DNA from: Nostoc sp. UHCC 0870
GTDB taxonomy: Bacteria; Cyanobacteriota; Cyanobacteriia; Cyanobacteriales; Nostocaceae
Reading direction: 5' to 3'
Assembly (NCBI RefSeq): GCF_022063185.1
Contig: NZ_CP091913.1
Coordinates: 5,123,141 to 5,187,140, forward strand
DNA: 64,000 nt
In this document: positions 19,101-27,148 of the stretch, in pieces
How the letters are laid out: each line of letters begins with the position of its first letter
How positions within the stretch are numbered: position 1 is the first letter of the stretch
Made by a program: the position numbers and the translations under genes
The notes under the pieces: generated by a model
Database searches by the model: none
Seen by the model: the letters and a program-made list of their open reading frames with translations, nothing else
What the model was told of the DNA's origin: nothing

Positions 19101-19683
19101 TTTTGACTATCGGGAGTATACAGAAGAAGGTACGCCTTATATTCGCGTTGGCGATGTCAAAAACGGACAGATTAATTTTGAAAGTGCCGTAAAAATTCCA
19201 ATTACGATGGCTGATGTTGATAAGCCTGTGGGTTTACAAATAGGAGATATTCTTTTTACCCGTAAAGGTAGTTTTGGTAATTCCGCAGTTGTTACAGAAC
19301 TAGAAGTTAATGGGATTATTAGCAGTGAAATTATGCTTGTACGTTTAACATCAGTTTCTAGACAAAAAGTTTTACCAGAGTATGTAAGTTTATTTTTGAA
19401 TTCAAAATTTGGTTACTTACAGGTTGAGCGTCGAGTGCATGGTGTGGCTTACTACAGTATTTCTCAACCAGATTTAGCCAATTTGTTAATTCCGATTTTA
19501 CCAAAACCTCAACAGCAAAAGATTGTTGAAAAGATAAATTCATCATTTTTATTAAAACTAAAATCCAAACAACTGCTAGAAATTGCTAAAACAGGAGTAG
19601 AACGGGCAATAGAGACTGATGAAGCGACAGCCACAACTTGGATAAATCGGCAACTTGAAGCCTTGGAGGTAGAACTGTCATGA
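16105..19683 (+). CDS. Single-chain restriction-modification enzyme (Type IIB/IIG, AloI-like)
   Basis: The 1192-residue protein joins three activities. A PD-(D/E)xK nuclease lies at about 40-150, with Asp94, Glu111-x-Lys113 and a QxxxY motif at 123-127. An N6-adenine methylase spans about 210-700, with SAM motif DTAAGSSGF at 349-357 and catalytic NPPF at 478-481. Two target-recognition domains follow (about 735-940 and 985-1180). No helicase is present. A stop codon sits nine bases upstream in frame, so ATG 16105 fixes the start. Both recognition domains are visibly more AT-rich than the methylase part. The next gene overlaps its stop by ATGA. Confidence 0.9.
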   Translation: MKLADILKDSNYKLSQFTIAEIEQLEQTITLKTTKNGEVAYTLCLVRQKAIKLTPEEAIRQLYLRVLRDRLHYPLSRIQVEYGVNFGREVKRADIVVMDKDRPNTVYILVELKKPKLKDGKDQLRSYCNATGSPIAVWTNGDQISYYQRKDPNYFEDIPGLPNANQTLADILQIKFTLEDLIANDKLVKENKSLKTLIEEMEDEVLANAGVDVFEELFKLIFTKLYDEWYSGQGNRRSTRSLEFRNTGQTEAALKTKIQDLFDKAKKKWEGVFSEDAKISLTPSHLSVCVSSLENVKLFNSNLDVIDEAFEYLINQSSKGEKGQFFTPRYVIDLCVKMLNPQEDEYMIDTAAGSSGFPVHTIFHVWRQILADEGLQASHLFSLEDKPPRCKEYVEDKVFAIDFDEKAVRVARTLNLIAGDGQTNVLHLNTLDYELWDEVTEQEDWDNIYHEGFRRLKKLRPKGSKDYREFQFDVLMANPPFAGDIKEPRMIARYDLAKKPDGKWQSKVGRDILFIERNLDFLKPGGRMAIVLPQGRFNNSSDKNIRDFIAERCRILAVVGLHGNTFKPHTGTKTSVLFLQKWNDDPKAGALCPRKDDYNIFFATMRKSGKDNSGDKIWRKISSSTASPSDEEISDLMPPSPVQRVVGVESDFLQDEHGHLVVDHDLYNHEGLTEDGIAEAFVEFAKKENFSFFELSPSVTQFDAVRYQQLMDGLEAVELSLNEALKENISFRVDSDFFKKQYLQEYFQRNKFDNIVLGDIAFITDGQHGYHEVDQTSNIAHITAKNTKNWFTDKIGADGLAQWVDDKNKRSSLQEHDILLANRGTVGCCSIVKRDILPANIDQDIARIALIPNSLIIPEYLLTYLNSNIGYDWVIRNSSGMVQQGLPLNKVRLIPIPLLNREFQLRIKSLINLSWETKEVSKEMYQQAEDLLLSELGLNDWQPKEETIAVKSFAESFLSSGRLDAEYYQPKYDQAEEAIKNCGFPSQNLGSLIEPIQNGFDYREYTEEGTPYIRVGDVKNGQINFESAVKIPITMADVDKPVGLQIGDILFTRKGSFGNSAVVTELEVNGIISSEIMLVRLTSVSRQKVLPEYVSLFLNSKFGYLQVERRVHGVAYYSISQPDLANLLIPILPKPQQQKIVEKINSSFLLKLKSKQLLEIAKTGVERAIETDEATATTWINRQLEALEVELS

Positions 19684-19994
19684 CGATTACTGCAATAGAT
19701 ATACCAATGGATCAGATTCGTGAGTTTTGTCACAAGTGGCAAGTTACCGAATTTGCCTTGTTTGGCTCTGTTTTACGCGATGATTTTCGCCCCGAAAGCG
19801 ATATTGATGTGTTGATCGCCTTTTCTCCAACTGCGAAACGGGGGTTAACCGAAACTCTGCAAATGCGCGATGAACTGCAAGCTATTTTTAACCGACCTGT
19901 AGATTTGATTGTAAAAGCTGCGATCAAGCGCAGTGAAAACTGGCTCAGACGTAAAAATATTTTGGAATCTGCACAAGTCATTTATGCCGCGTGA
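19680..19994 (+). CDS. mntA: MntA-type nucleotidyltransferase antitoxin
   Basis: The 104-residue protein is a minimal nucleotidyltransferase. The core motif reads LFGS (Gly29-Ser30) followed by SDID with Asp41 and Asp43. In characterised pairs, MntA adenylylates a tyrosine of the HepT toxin and silences it. The start codon overlaps the stop of the restriction gene (ATGA), which implies translational coupling, and hepT overlaps its own end. It therefore belongs to the defence island. Confidence 0.92.
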   Translation: MTITAIDIPMDQIREFCHKWQVTEFALFGSVLRDDFRPESDIDVLIAFSPTAKRGLTETLQMRDELQAIFNRPVDLIVKAAIKRSENWLRRKNILESAQVIYAA

Positions 19995-20310
19995 CCAAGA
20001 ATTTGTGATCGACATCGCTAATGCCATTAGGCGCAGCTTACGCTATGCAAATGGAGTTAGCAAATCAGAACTAGAAACTAATGACGAGAAATTGTCTGCA
20101 ATCCTCTACCAAATTACAATTATTGGCGAAGCCACCAAAAGGCTTTCCCAGTCGTTCCGTCAGCAACATCAAGAAATTCCCTGGCGACAAATGGCAGCAA
20201 TGCGAGATGTGATAGTCCATGAGTACGATCAGCTTGATTTTGATGTGATATGGGATGTTGTTGAAAACAAATTGCCAGAACTTTTGAACTTGATTGATTC
20301 TTTACTTTAA
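19984..20310 (+). CDS. hepT: HepT-type (DUF86) ribonuclease toxin
   Basis: The 108-residue helical toxin carries the HEPN RNase motif R-x4-H-x-Y as RDVIVHEY (Arg74, His79, Tyr81). The ATG at 19984 (MPRDQEFVID) overlaps mntA by 11 bases. The longer frame from 19933 would lie wholly inside mntA and is unlikely. HepT cleaves RNA and is neutralised by adenylylation of the motif tyrosine. All motif residues are intact, so the pair should be active. Confidence 0.92.
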   Translation: MPRDQEFVIDIANAIRRSLRYANGVSKSELETNDEKLSAILYQITIIGEATKRLSQSFRQQHQEIPWRQMAAMRDVIVHEYDQLDFDVIWDVVENKLPELLNLIDSLL

Positions 20311-20336
20311 AGGTGTTTTGTAGGCAAAGTGCAAAA

Positions 20337-20428
20337 AACTGCTACAAATTTCTAAAACAGGAATAAAACGGGCAATTGAGACTGATGAAGCGACAGCCAC
20401 AACTTGGATAAACCAGCAACTTGAAGCA
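20337..20428 (+). pseudogene. Duplicated 3' fragment of the restriction-modification gene
   Basis: About 92 bases match the 3' end of the restriction gene (19570-19661) with seven differences counted by hand. The translated remnant reads KTGIKRAIETDEATATTW, compared with KTGVERAIETDEATATTW in the intact protein. It starts 26 bases after the hepT stop. The mntA-hepT pair is thus bracketed by two copies of the same methylase tail. Confidence 0.85.
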
Positions 20429-20476
20429 TTAGGCATCACCCTAAACTGCCACCACTTAAACCATCTGGGAGTAATC

Positions 20477-20725
20477 ATGAAAGCACTTAAAGTTATGGCA
20501 ACAATCAATGAGGAGGGACAACTAACTTTAGATCATCCGCTTTTAACTGATAAAAATAGCCGAGTAGAAGTAATTGTGCTAATCCCTGAAGAAGAAGTTC
20601 TGGAAGATCAATCTCAAGCAGAAGTCTTAGCAGATTTCCGGCAAGCTTGGCGCGAAGCCATGACTGGGCAAACTATCCCGGTGGCTCAACTGTGGGAAGG
20701 TCTTGAAGCTATTGGCATTAATTGA
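20477..20725 (+). CDS. RelN/AbrB-like antitoxin without toxin
   Basis: The 82-residue product begins MKALKVMATINEEGQLTLD, the swapped-hairpin-like start of cyanobacterial RelN-family antitoxins. An acidic tail (PEEEVLEDQSQ) probably binds a RelE-type toxin. No toxin gene follows: nagA lies next, on the opposite strand. It may be a solitary survivor of a lost pair or may protect in trans. The family call rests on remembered sequence pattern. Confidence 0.65.
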   Translation: MKALKVMATINEEGQLTLDHPLLTDKNSRVEVIVLIPEEEVLEDQSQAEVLADFRQAWREAMTGQTIPVAQLWEGLEAIGIN

Positions 20726-20756
20726 TCAAATTTCGCTTTACGGAGCTACTAGTTTC

Positions 20757-21923
20757 TTAGCCAGAAAAATTCCCTAATCGCTTCCAATTAAGTTCTTTTG
20801 TCGTCTCATCCCAATGCCAACGTAATAAGTTAGCTTTTTGATTAGAGGAAATTCCTGGTAGACCGATCGCCTGTCTAGGTGCATCCGTAGCTAAAGCGAT
20901 CGCAGTTTCTACGTCACAAACACCCCAGTTCACCAAGTTCTGTACTCCCACCAATAAGGGTAGAGTTGTCCCCGATAATGTTCCATCTGCTAGCCGTGCA
21001 GTGCCGTTTTTTACTTCTATTTCCCGACTATCCCAAGGATAAACCCCATCAGGTAGTCCTAAAGGTGAAAGGGCATCGCTAACTAAAAATAGTCCCTGAC
21101 TGGCACGGAGGAGAATTTGCAACATGGTGGGTGTAATGTGTTGTCCATCAGCAATAAAACCACACATTACCCCAGGATGGGTAATGGCTGCGCCTAATAA
21201 ACCTGGTTCGCGGTGGTGTAGGGGTGGCATCGCATTAAAGGCATGAGTCACCATTGTTGCACCCAGTTCAAAGGCGTGTTTTGCTTGTGTCTCTGTGGCT
21301 TGAGAATGTCCTAAACTGACGGTGATACCTAAAGAACGTAAATAAGGGATGACTTCCCCAGTAGGATCTAACTCTGGTGCTAAAGTGATGACTTTGACAA
21401 CATGAGCATAATCACCCAAAACCCGCTTTACCTGATCAATAGTTAAGGGTAATAAATACTCTGCCGGATGTGCGCCACGCTTTTGATAATTTAAAAATGG
21501 CCCTTCTAGATGGACTCCCAGAATCTGAGAACCTGTTTTGGGAGTCGAGATAAAATCTGCAATCACAGCTAGCGATCGCTGTATGTTCTCTACTGAAGTT
21601 GTCACCAGTGTCGGTAAATATCCATCTACCCCCACATCCCATAAAAATTTGCTAATTTTCTCTAATACGTAAGAGTTTTCAACAGATAAATCAGGAAAAG
21701 CTAAACCTAAAGCACCGTTAATCTGTAAATCAACACCGCCCAAAGAAATCCAATCCCCAGCCACATCTAATATTTGCAATGACGGTGGCGAAACCCGTTT
21801 AAATACTGTCTCTATTGGCAGGATTTGCTCAATTATGCCCTCTTGATTAACTGAAAGCATCTGCAAATCTTGGTAGCCAGGAACTCTAGCATTGATAATG
21901 TCTACAAGGTGGGAATTGGGCAT
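20757..21923 (-). CDS. nagA: N-acetylglucosamine-6-phosphate deacetylase
   Basis: The 388-residue amidohydrolase removes acetate from GlcNAc-6-phosphate in amino-sugar recycling. It has the Escherichia coli type first motif (GVDLQINGALG in place of HxH). The metal glutamate lies in GVHLEGPF, histidines lie in SLGHSQAT and THAFNAMPPLHH, and the catalytic aspartate lies in LVSDALSPLG. The start MPNSHLVDIINA follows the surrounding TTGGGCA repeats. No other nag genes are adjacent. Confidence 0.95.
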   Translation of the reverse strand: MPNSHLVDIINARVPGYQDLQMLSVNQEGIIEQILPIETVFKRVSPPSLQILDVAGDWISLGGVDLQINGALGLAFPDLSVENSYVLEKISKFLWDVGVDGYLPTLVTTSVENIQRSLAVIADFISTPKTGSQILGVHLEGPFLNYQKRGAHPAEYLLPLTIDQVKRVLGDYAHVVKVITLAPELDPTGEVIPYLRSLGITVSLGHSQATETQAKHAFELGATMVTHAFNAMPPLHHREPGLLGAAITHPGVMCGFIADGQHITPTMLQILLRASQGLFLVSDALSPLGLPDGVYPWDSREIEVKNGTARLADGTLSGTTLPLLVGVQNLVNWGVCDVETAIALATDAPRQAIGLPGISSNQKANLLRWHWDETTKELNWKRLGNFSG

Positions 21924-22084
21924 GGAGAATTAGGCATTGGGCATGATTCATTGGTATTAACTCATGTACCGACTATTTAATCAAGTGAAGTAATAGCGAT
22001 ATATCGAGACACAGAGATGGGGATAAGGAAAAAAGGCGGATAATACTTCTTGTCTCTTAATTTTTTACTCACAACTCAGCACTT

Positions 22085-22209
22085 AGGGATTTCCAAGAAA
22101 TAAATTATCCAAGATAAACTAACCACAGAGACGCAGAGAACACAGAGAGAGGAGAAATAGAGAGAATTTTTGCGTCAGCTTTAGGATATTTTTTTATTTG
22201 GAAGTCCCT
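22085..22209. mobile_element. MITE-like element, copy 1 (GGGATTTCC ends)
   Basis: A 125-base unit has roughly 26-base imperfect inverted ends, starting AGGGATTTCCAAGAAATAAA and ending TTTTATTTGGAAGTCCCT. A second copy with the same ends occurs at 57884-57995. It fills most of the nagA-purE gap (21924-22259), which otherwise holds only simple repeats. Confidence 0.75.
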
Positions 22210-22259
22210 CAGCACTCAATATGAGATGATAATTGCACCCTCAGATTGCTGTATTAGCT

Positions 22260-22778
22260 ATGTCTCCTGTTGTTGGCATTATTATGGGCAGTGATTCCGA
22301 TTTGCCCACTATGAAAGATGCGATCGCTGTTTGTGATGAGTTTGGCATTGAGAACGAGGTAGCGATCGTTTCTGCCCATCGGACTCCAGAAAGGATGGTG
22401 CAATATGCCCAACAAGCGCACCAAAGAGGAATTAAAGTCATCATTGCTGGAGCTGGTGGTGCTGCTCATCTTCCTGGCATGGTAGCATCTTTAACACCAT
22501 TACCTGTGATTGGTGTTCCCATCGCTACCCGCAATTTACAAGGTGTGGATTCTTTGTATTCTATTGTTCAGATGCCAGCAGGCATTCCCGTTGCTACAGT
22601 GGCGATAGGTAACGCTAAAAATGCCGGACTCTTAGCCGTGCAAATTTTGGCTACTCACCAGCCAGAACTACTAGAAAAAGTCCAAAAGTACCGTCAAAGT
22701 TTATCTAATATGGTCATGGGCAAGCAAGCAAAACTAGAAGAACTAGGATATACCCAATATTTAGAACAAGAATTTTAA
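22260..22778 (+). CDS. purE: N5-carboxyaminoimidazole ribonucleotide mutase
   Basis: The 172-residue product moves the carboxyl group of N5-CAIR to carbon 4 in purine synthesis. Class I PurE motifs are present: MGSDSDLP, SAHRTPERM and GAGGAAHLPGM. A TTG at 22233 would add nine residues, but the ATG at 22260 gives the standard family start (MSPVVGIIMGSDSD). No purK lies nearby, which is usual in cyanobacteria. Confidence 0.96.
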   Translation: MSPVVGIIMGSDSDLPTMKDAIAVCDEFGIENEVAIVSAHRTPERMVQYAQQAHQRGIKVIIAGAGGAAHLPGMVASLTPLPVIGVPIATRNLQGVDSLYSIVQMPAGIPVATVAIGNAKNAGLLAVQILATHQPELLEKVQKYRQSLSNMVMGKQAKLEELGYTQYLEQEF

Positions 22779-22797
22779 AAGGCATTGGCCATCAAAT

Positions 22798-22832
22798 CCC
22801 CAGTCCCCAGTCCCCAGTCCCCAGTCCCCAGT
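22798..22832. repeat. CCCCAGT heptamer array
   Basis: Five perfect tandem copies of CCCCAGT lie 19 bases after the purE stop, followed by three TTTTGAA units. No gene is present. Confidence 0.85.
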
Positions 22833-23027
22833 TATTTAATTTTGAATTTTGAATTTTGAATTGATTTGTCCCCAATCCCCAGACATTTTACTTAAAATTT
22901 TGTATATAAAATTAATAAATTTATTAGTAATTATATGTAAATATCAGCAACTACTGATTATATAAAGGTTTCACATGATTTAATTGCCTATTCACTAACT
23001 AAATTCTACGCATACGAAATAATAAAT

Positions 23028-23041
23028 GTATTAAAAAATAC
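23028..23041 (+). promoter_or_regulatory. Candidate NtcA site upstream of the amt genes
   Basis: A perfect GTA-N8-TAC lies within the longer palindrome TGTA-N8-TACA, 265 bases before the first amt start. NtcA activates ammonium transporter genes under nitrogen limitation in cyanobacteria. A clear TAN3T -10 box at the usual distance was not found. The motif has only six fixed bases, so chance matches are common. The rest of the 22779-23305 gap shows no gene. Confidence 0.5.
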
Positions 23042-23305
23042 AGAATTAATGTCTTAAGTAAAACATCATAAATCAAATTTAGTCATGGATTAACCAAAGT
23101 ATGTTGTAAAATTTAACCTTATTTATGTGAATTACACTGTCTGTCCACGCTCTGTTTAGTTGAATGAGCAGAGTGGTAAACAAAAGAGAATAAACTTGGC
23201 TTTAAGTAAAACTTGATCGCCAGATTTTCTGATCAAAAGTGATTGATTTTGGTCAGTCTGCTACCATGATCAATCATCGCTGTTCAAGCAGGAAAAAATG
23301 AGCTA

Positions 23306-24775
23306 ATGAATAAGCGTATTCGACCTTGGCAACGCATGATGGTGCTGGCGATCGGTTCGGTGGTATTGGCAATTTTTGCCCCTACAGTTGTACAAGCAGC
23401 AGATCCTCCCAATTTGCAGTCTTTATCAGAAACTACGATCAAACTGCAAATTTCGATTGACACTATATGGGTACTAATCACTGGGTTTTTAGTATTCTTT
23501 ATGCAAGCTGGCTTTGCAATGTTAGAAGCCGGTTTTTCCCAGCAAAAAGGTGTAGTTAACGCTTTATTGGAAAATTTTGTTGATGCGGCTGTCACTATCT
23601 TAGCGTGGTGGGCAATAGGTTTTGGGATTGCTTTTGGTACAAGTGCTGGAGGTTTGTTAGGAACAGACACATTTTTTTTGAGCCAGCTACCTAATAGTGA
23701 TGGGATCTATCCAATGGGTGCGCCTGGTTCTATGGCTGCTATTAATACCTACACCTTGTTTTTTTTCCAGTTTGCTTTTGCAGCAACCGCCAGTACAATC
23801 ACTACGGGTTCTCTGCTCGGTAGAACTGACTTTATTGGTGACTTAATTTACAGTGCCGTGATGGGAGCATTCAGTTATCCAATTATTGTCCATTGGGCTT
23901 GGAATGTTGACGGATGGTTATCTAAACTCAGTTATCACGACTTTGCAGGTAGTTCTATTGTGCATTCTGTAGGCGGTTGGACTGCGCTGGTTGGAGCTTA
24001 TTTGCTGGGGCCTCGCCCTGGTCGTACACCTTGGGGAACGCCACCACCAGCCCATAATTTAAGCTTGGTGACATTGGGAACGATGATTCTCTGGTTTGGT
24101 TGGTATGGGTTTAACCCTGGTTCAACTCTCGGTGCTGGGAACACAGGATTGATTGGTTTGGTGACAGTCAATACCACATTATCGGCTGGAGCAGCAGCAC
24201 TAGCGGCAATGATTTTTCAGTATATCCGCACTAGTAAGTGGAATTTAGAGTATTGTCTGAATGGTTCTTTAGGCGGATTAGTAGCAATTACAGCTGCTTG
24301 TGCTTATGTAGTACCTTGGGCTGCTGTGCTGATTGGATTAACGGCTGGCATTTTGGTAGTGCTGGGGATTGATCTAATTGAATCACTGAAAATTGATGAC
24401 CCAGTAGCCGCTTTTTCCATACATGGAATTAACGGCATGATGGGTACTCTTTCTGTCGGTTTTTTGGGACAAGCGGAACTGACCCTGAACAAAAAAGCAG
24501 GCTTACTGTTAGGGGGTGGAATTGAATTATTAGGTATACAACTTCTAGGTGTCGTAGCGATCGCAGTTTTTACAGTTGGCTTAAGCTTTGTAATGTTCGC
24601 TGGTCTTAAAGCCATCGGACGCTTGCGTGTTCATCCCGAAGGCGATCGCCTAGGTATTGATGTTTATGAGCATGGTGCATCGGTGTGGCCTGATGTCTAT
24701 GCAGTTGACAAGTTAGTAGAAGAGAAAAAATATCATCCCAAAAGTTCAGACGTTACGACCTTTGAGAATGAATGA
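23306..24775 (+). CDS. amt: Ammonium transporter
   Basis: The 489-residue product starts with a signal-like segment ending near VVQAADPP, then eleven spans of the Amt/Mep/Rh fold. Landmarks are FFMQAGFAMLEAGF, the paired-histidine region around HSVGGWTALVGAYLLGPR, and IDDPVAAFSIHGINGMMGT near residue 355-375. It takes up ammonium across the plasma membrane. A second amt follows about 400 bases later on the same strand, as in the Anabaena amt cluster. The pore histidine motifs are intact. Confidence 0.95.
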   Translation: MNKRIRPWQRMMVLAIGSVVLAIFAPTVVQAADPPNLQSLSETTIKLQISIDTIWVLITGFLVFFMQAGFAMLEAGFSQQKGVVNALLENFVDAAVTILAWWAIGFGIAFGTSAGGLLGTDTFFLSQLPNSDGIYPMGAPGSMAAINTYTLFFFQFAFAATASTITTGSLLGRTDFIGDLIYSAVMGAFSYPIIVHWAWNVDGWLSKLSYHDFAGSSIVHSVGGWTALVGAYLLGPRPGRTPWGTPPPAHNLSLVTLGTMILWFGWYGFNPGSTLGAGNTGLIGLVTVNTTLSAGAAALAAMIFQYIRTSKWNLEYCLNGSLGGLVAITAACAYVVPWAAVLIGLTAGILVVLGIDLIESLKIDDPVAAFSIHGINGMMGTLSVGFLGQAELTLNKKAGLLLGGGIELLGIQLLGVVAIAVFTVGLSFVMFAGLKAIGRLRVHPEGDRLGIDVYEHGASVWPDVYAVDKLVEEKKYHPKSSDVTTFENE

Positions 24776-25172
24776 ACCAGTTAAGCTGATCAATTGACAA
24801 AAGTTAACAAATAGTAGTAATGTGTGCCACAAATTACTGATTAATTTCTCTGCTCATTTTTGATGGAGATTGTATTGACAAAATAACCGTTATCGCTATG
24901 TCAAAATATTTTTTCCTGATTAAAGATTAAATGAAGAATACTTGACTGTTGTAGAAATTACATCATAATTTCTTAAGGATATCTACAAATAATATTTACA
25001 GAGGTGTCATTAATTTCTTAAACTCCTAAATAATTATTTGAGTTTTTGGTTTACCAAATCAGTGGTCTCAAAGAAAAACATCAAAATCACTGGCTGGCAA
25101 TACCGATGCTAGTTTTTCTGCTTAACCTGTTTCTTGCAATCAAGGATCGTTCGGAGGACGTTGTTTCAACCC
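24776..25172. other. Gap between the two amt genes
   Basis: The gap is AT-rich and holds no gene, array or convincing terminator. Its length (about 360-400 bases) suggests that the second amt has its own promoter. A perfect GTA-N8-TAC site was not seen here. Confidence 0.4.
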
Positions 25173-26759
25173 ATGTACAAGCATAAATCGAAAATAAAAA
25201 ATAGGCGATTTTCCGCAAGAAATTCCGCTAAAAGCTCGCAACATAACTCAACAATCAAGTTATTTAATTTCATTAAGCGGCTATCACCCAGTTGGCAAGC
25301 TTGCTTACCTTTGGCTTGTTTGATTGTTTTGGGATGGGGTTATGTCGCAGTTGCCCAAACCCCAGACGCTGGCCCGACAACAGCAGAATTGAAAATTGCT
25401 CTGGACACACTTTGGGTAGCGATCGCAGCGTTTTTAGTATTCTTCATGAATGCTGGTTTCGGGATGTTAGAAACTGGCTTTTGTCGCCAGAAAAACGCTG
25501 TTAACGTCCTTGCCAAAAACCTAATTGTGTTTGCACTAGCCACCATAGCTTTTTGGGTAATTGGTTTTGGGTTAATGTTTGGCGATGGCAACGATTTTAT
25601 TGGGTTAAATGGGTTTTTCTTAACAGGAGAAGATAATAGTCCTGTTACCGGAGATGCTTATAAAGGTGTCTTCAGTGCTTTAAATTGGGCTGGTGTCCCC
25701 TTAGCTGCCAAATTTTTATTCCAGTTGGCATTTGCGGGAACAGCCGCGACAATTGTGTCTGGTGCAGTTGCCGAAAGAATTAAGTTTCTTGACTTCTTAA
25801 TTTTCAGCATCTTACTTGTAGGTATCGCCTACCCCATTACCGGACACTGGGTTTGGGGTGGTGGTTGGTTATACAAACAAGGGTTCTGGGACTTTGCTGG
25901 TTCTACGGTAGTTCACTCAGTTGGTGGTTGGGCAGCTTTAATGGGAGCAGCCTTTCTTGGCCCCCGTATCGGTAAATATCAAGATGGAAAAGTTGTGGCT
26001 TTACCTGGTCACAACATGAGTATTGCCACTCTAGGATGTTTGATTCTGTGGTTAGGCTGGTTTGGTTTTAACCCCGGTTCTGTAATGGCTGCTGACCCCA
26101 ATGCTATTACTCATATTGCTTTAACAACCAACATGGCTGCGGCTGCTGGCGGAATTGCAGCTACAGCAACAGCGTGGTTTTACTTAGGTAAGCCTGACCT
26201 GTCGATGATTATCAACGGTATTCTGGCTGGTTTGGTAGCGATTACAGCCCCTTGTGCTTATGTCAGCATTCCCGGTGCAGTAATTATTGGTTTGATTGCT
26301 GGCGTGATTGTAGTTTTCTCTGTCACATTATTTGACAAAATTGGTATTGATGACCCAGTAGGTGCTACCTCAGTTCACCTTGTTTGTGGTGTTTTTGGCA
26401 CTCTTGCAGTTGGTCTATGGTCTGTTGGACCTGGTGTCTATTCCTGGTATGGTGAGGGTGCTGGGCCAATCAAAGGCTTATTTGTTGGTGGTGGCGTAGA
26501 ACAGTTAGGTATCCAGTTTCTAGGTGTGATTGCAGTCGGTGGTATGACTGTGCTTCTCAGCAGCATCTTTTGGCTAGCACTGAAATATACCTTGGGTATT
26601 CGAGTCACCAGAACAGAAGAACTGGAAGGTTTAGATATCCATGAACACGGTATGGAAGCCTACAGTGGATTCCTCAAAGAAAATAGTCCCAGTGGATTTG
26701 GAGAAGCTGGCAACTCTGGCGGCTACTCATCAGGGGAAGATTATTCCAATAAAATTTAA
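25173..26759 (+). CDS. amt: Ammonium transporter, second copy
   Basis: The 528-residue product is an Amt-family transporter with an unusually long basic N-terminus before a hydrophobic segment ending VAVAQTPDAGP. Family landmarks are FFMNAGFGMLETGFC, STVVHSVGGWAALMGA and IDDPVGATSVHLVCG. The frame opens at TTG 25134. ATG 25173 (MYKHKSK) is preferred, though GGAGG at 25153-25157 is 15 bases away, so the start is uncertain. It differs enough from its neighbour to be an old duplicate. A third member, usual in Anabaena amt clusters, is missing here. Confidence 0.94.
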   Translation: MYKHKSKIKNRRFSARNSAKSSQHNSTIKLFNFIKRLSPSWQACLPLACLIVLGWGYVAVAQTPDAGPTTAELKIALDTLWVAIAAFLVFFMNAGFGMLETGFCRQKNAVNVLAKNLIVFALATIAFWVIGFGLMFGDGNDFIGLNGFFLTGEDNSPVTGDAYKGVFSALNWAGVPLAAKFLFQLAFAGTAATIVSGAVAERIKFLDFLIFSILLVGIAYPITGHWVWGGGWLYKQGFWDFAGSTVVHSVGGWAALMGAAFLGPRIGKYQDGKVVALPGHNMSIATLGCLILWLGWFGFNPGSVMAADPNAITHIALTTNMAAAAGGIAATATAWFYLGKPDLSMIINGILAGLVAITAPCAYVSIPGAVIIGLIAGVIVVFSVTLFDKIGIDDPVGATSVHLVCGVFGTLAVGLWSVGPGVYSWYGEGAGPIKGLFVGGGVEQLGIQFLGVIAVGGMTVLLSSIFWLALKYTLGIRVTRTEELEGLDIHEHGMEAYSGFLKENSPSGFGEAGNSGGYSSGEDYSNKI

Positions 26760-26790
26760 TTGCAATTTACAAGTTTGTAGTAAATGATCG

Positions 26791-26867
26791 GTAGGGTGTG
26801 TTATGCCGTAAGCTAAAGCACCTTGACTTGTTGACTGTGCGTTGCACTGTGCGACAACACACCCTAC
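26791..26867. mobile_element. Palindromic repeat with GTAGGGTGTGTT ends
   Basis: The ends GTAGGGTGTGTT and AACACACCCTAC are inverted over 77 bases. The same end type (TAGGGTGYGT) occurs at 46851-46913 and 57677-57784. It directly follows the second amt. Confidence 0.7.
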
Positions 26868-26880
26868 ATTAAACAATTCG

Positions 26881-27084
26881 TAATGGACTAACGTCCCGCT
26901 CCGCTAACGTAACGATGCTCCCGCCCCGCTCCGCTAATGTAATTCGTAATTATTAAAATTTATTAACATAAAAAAATAATTCTTTACCACTCAGCACTCA
27001 GCACTCATTACTCATTACTCATTACTCAGCACTCATTACTCAGCACTCATTACTCATTACTCAGCACTCATTACTCATTACTCA
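26881..27084. repeat. GC-rich repeat and ACTCATT/ACTCAGC heptamer array
   Basis: A third version of the ACTAACG-CCCGCTCCGCTAAC repeat (26885-26940) is followed by thirteen complete heptamers of ACTCATT or ACTCAGC at 26989-27079 plus a partial unit. The units touch with no spacers, so this is a tandem array and not CRISPR. It ends just upstream of psb27. Confidence 0.85.
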
Positions 27085-27148
27085 CTTGATCCCCAAGATA
27101 CCAATCCAAGATAGGATGGACGTTGATTTACGTATCGTTTTACATAAT

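Noticed and set aside
19933..19983. Upstream start of hepT
   Set aside because: It would lie wholly within mntA; ATG 19984 gives the usual HepT length with an 11-base overlap.
26989..27084. Possible CRISPR array
   Set aside because: The units are only seven bases and touch without spacers; this is a heptamer tandem array.
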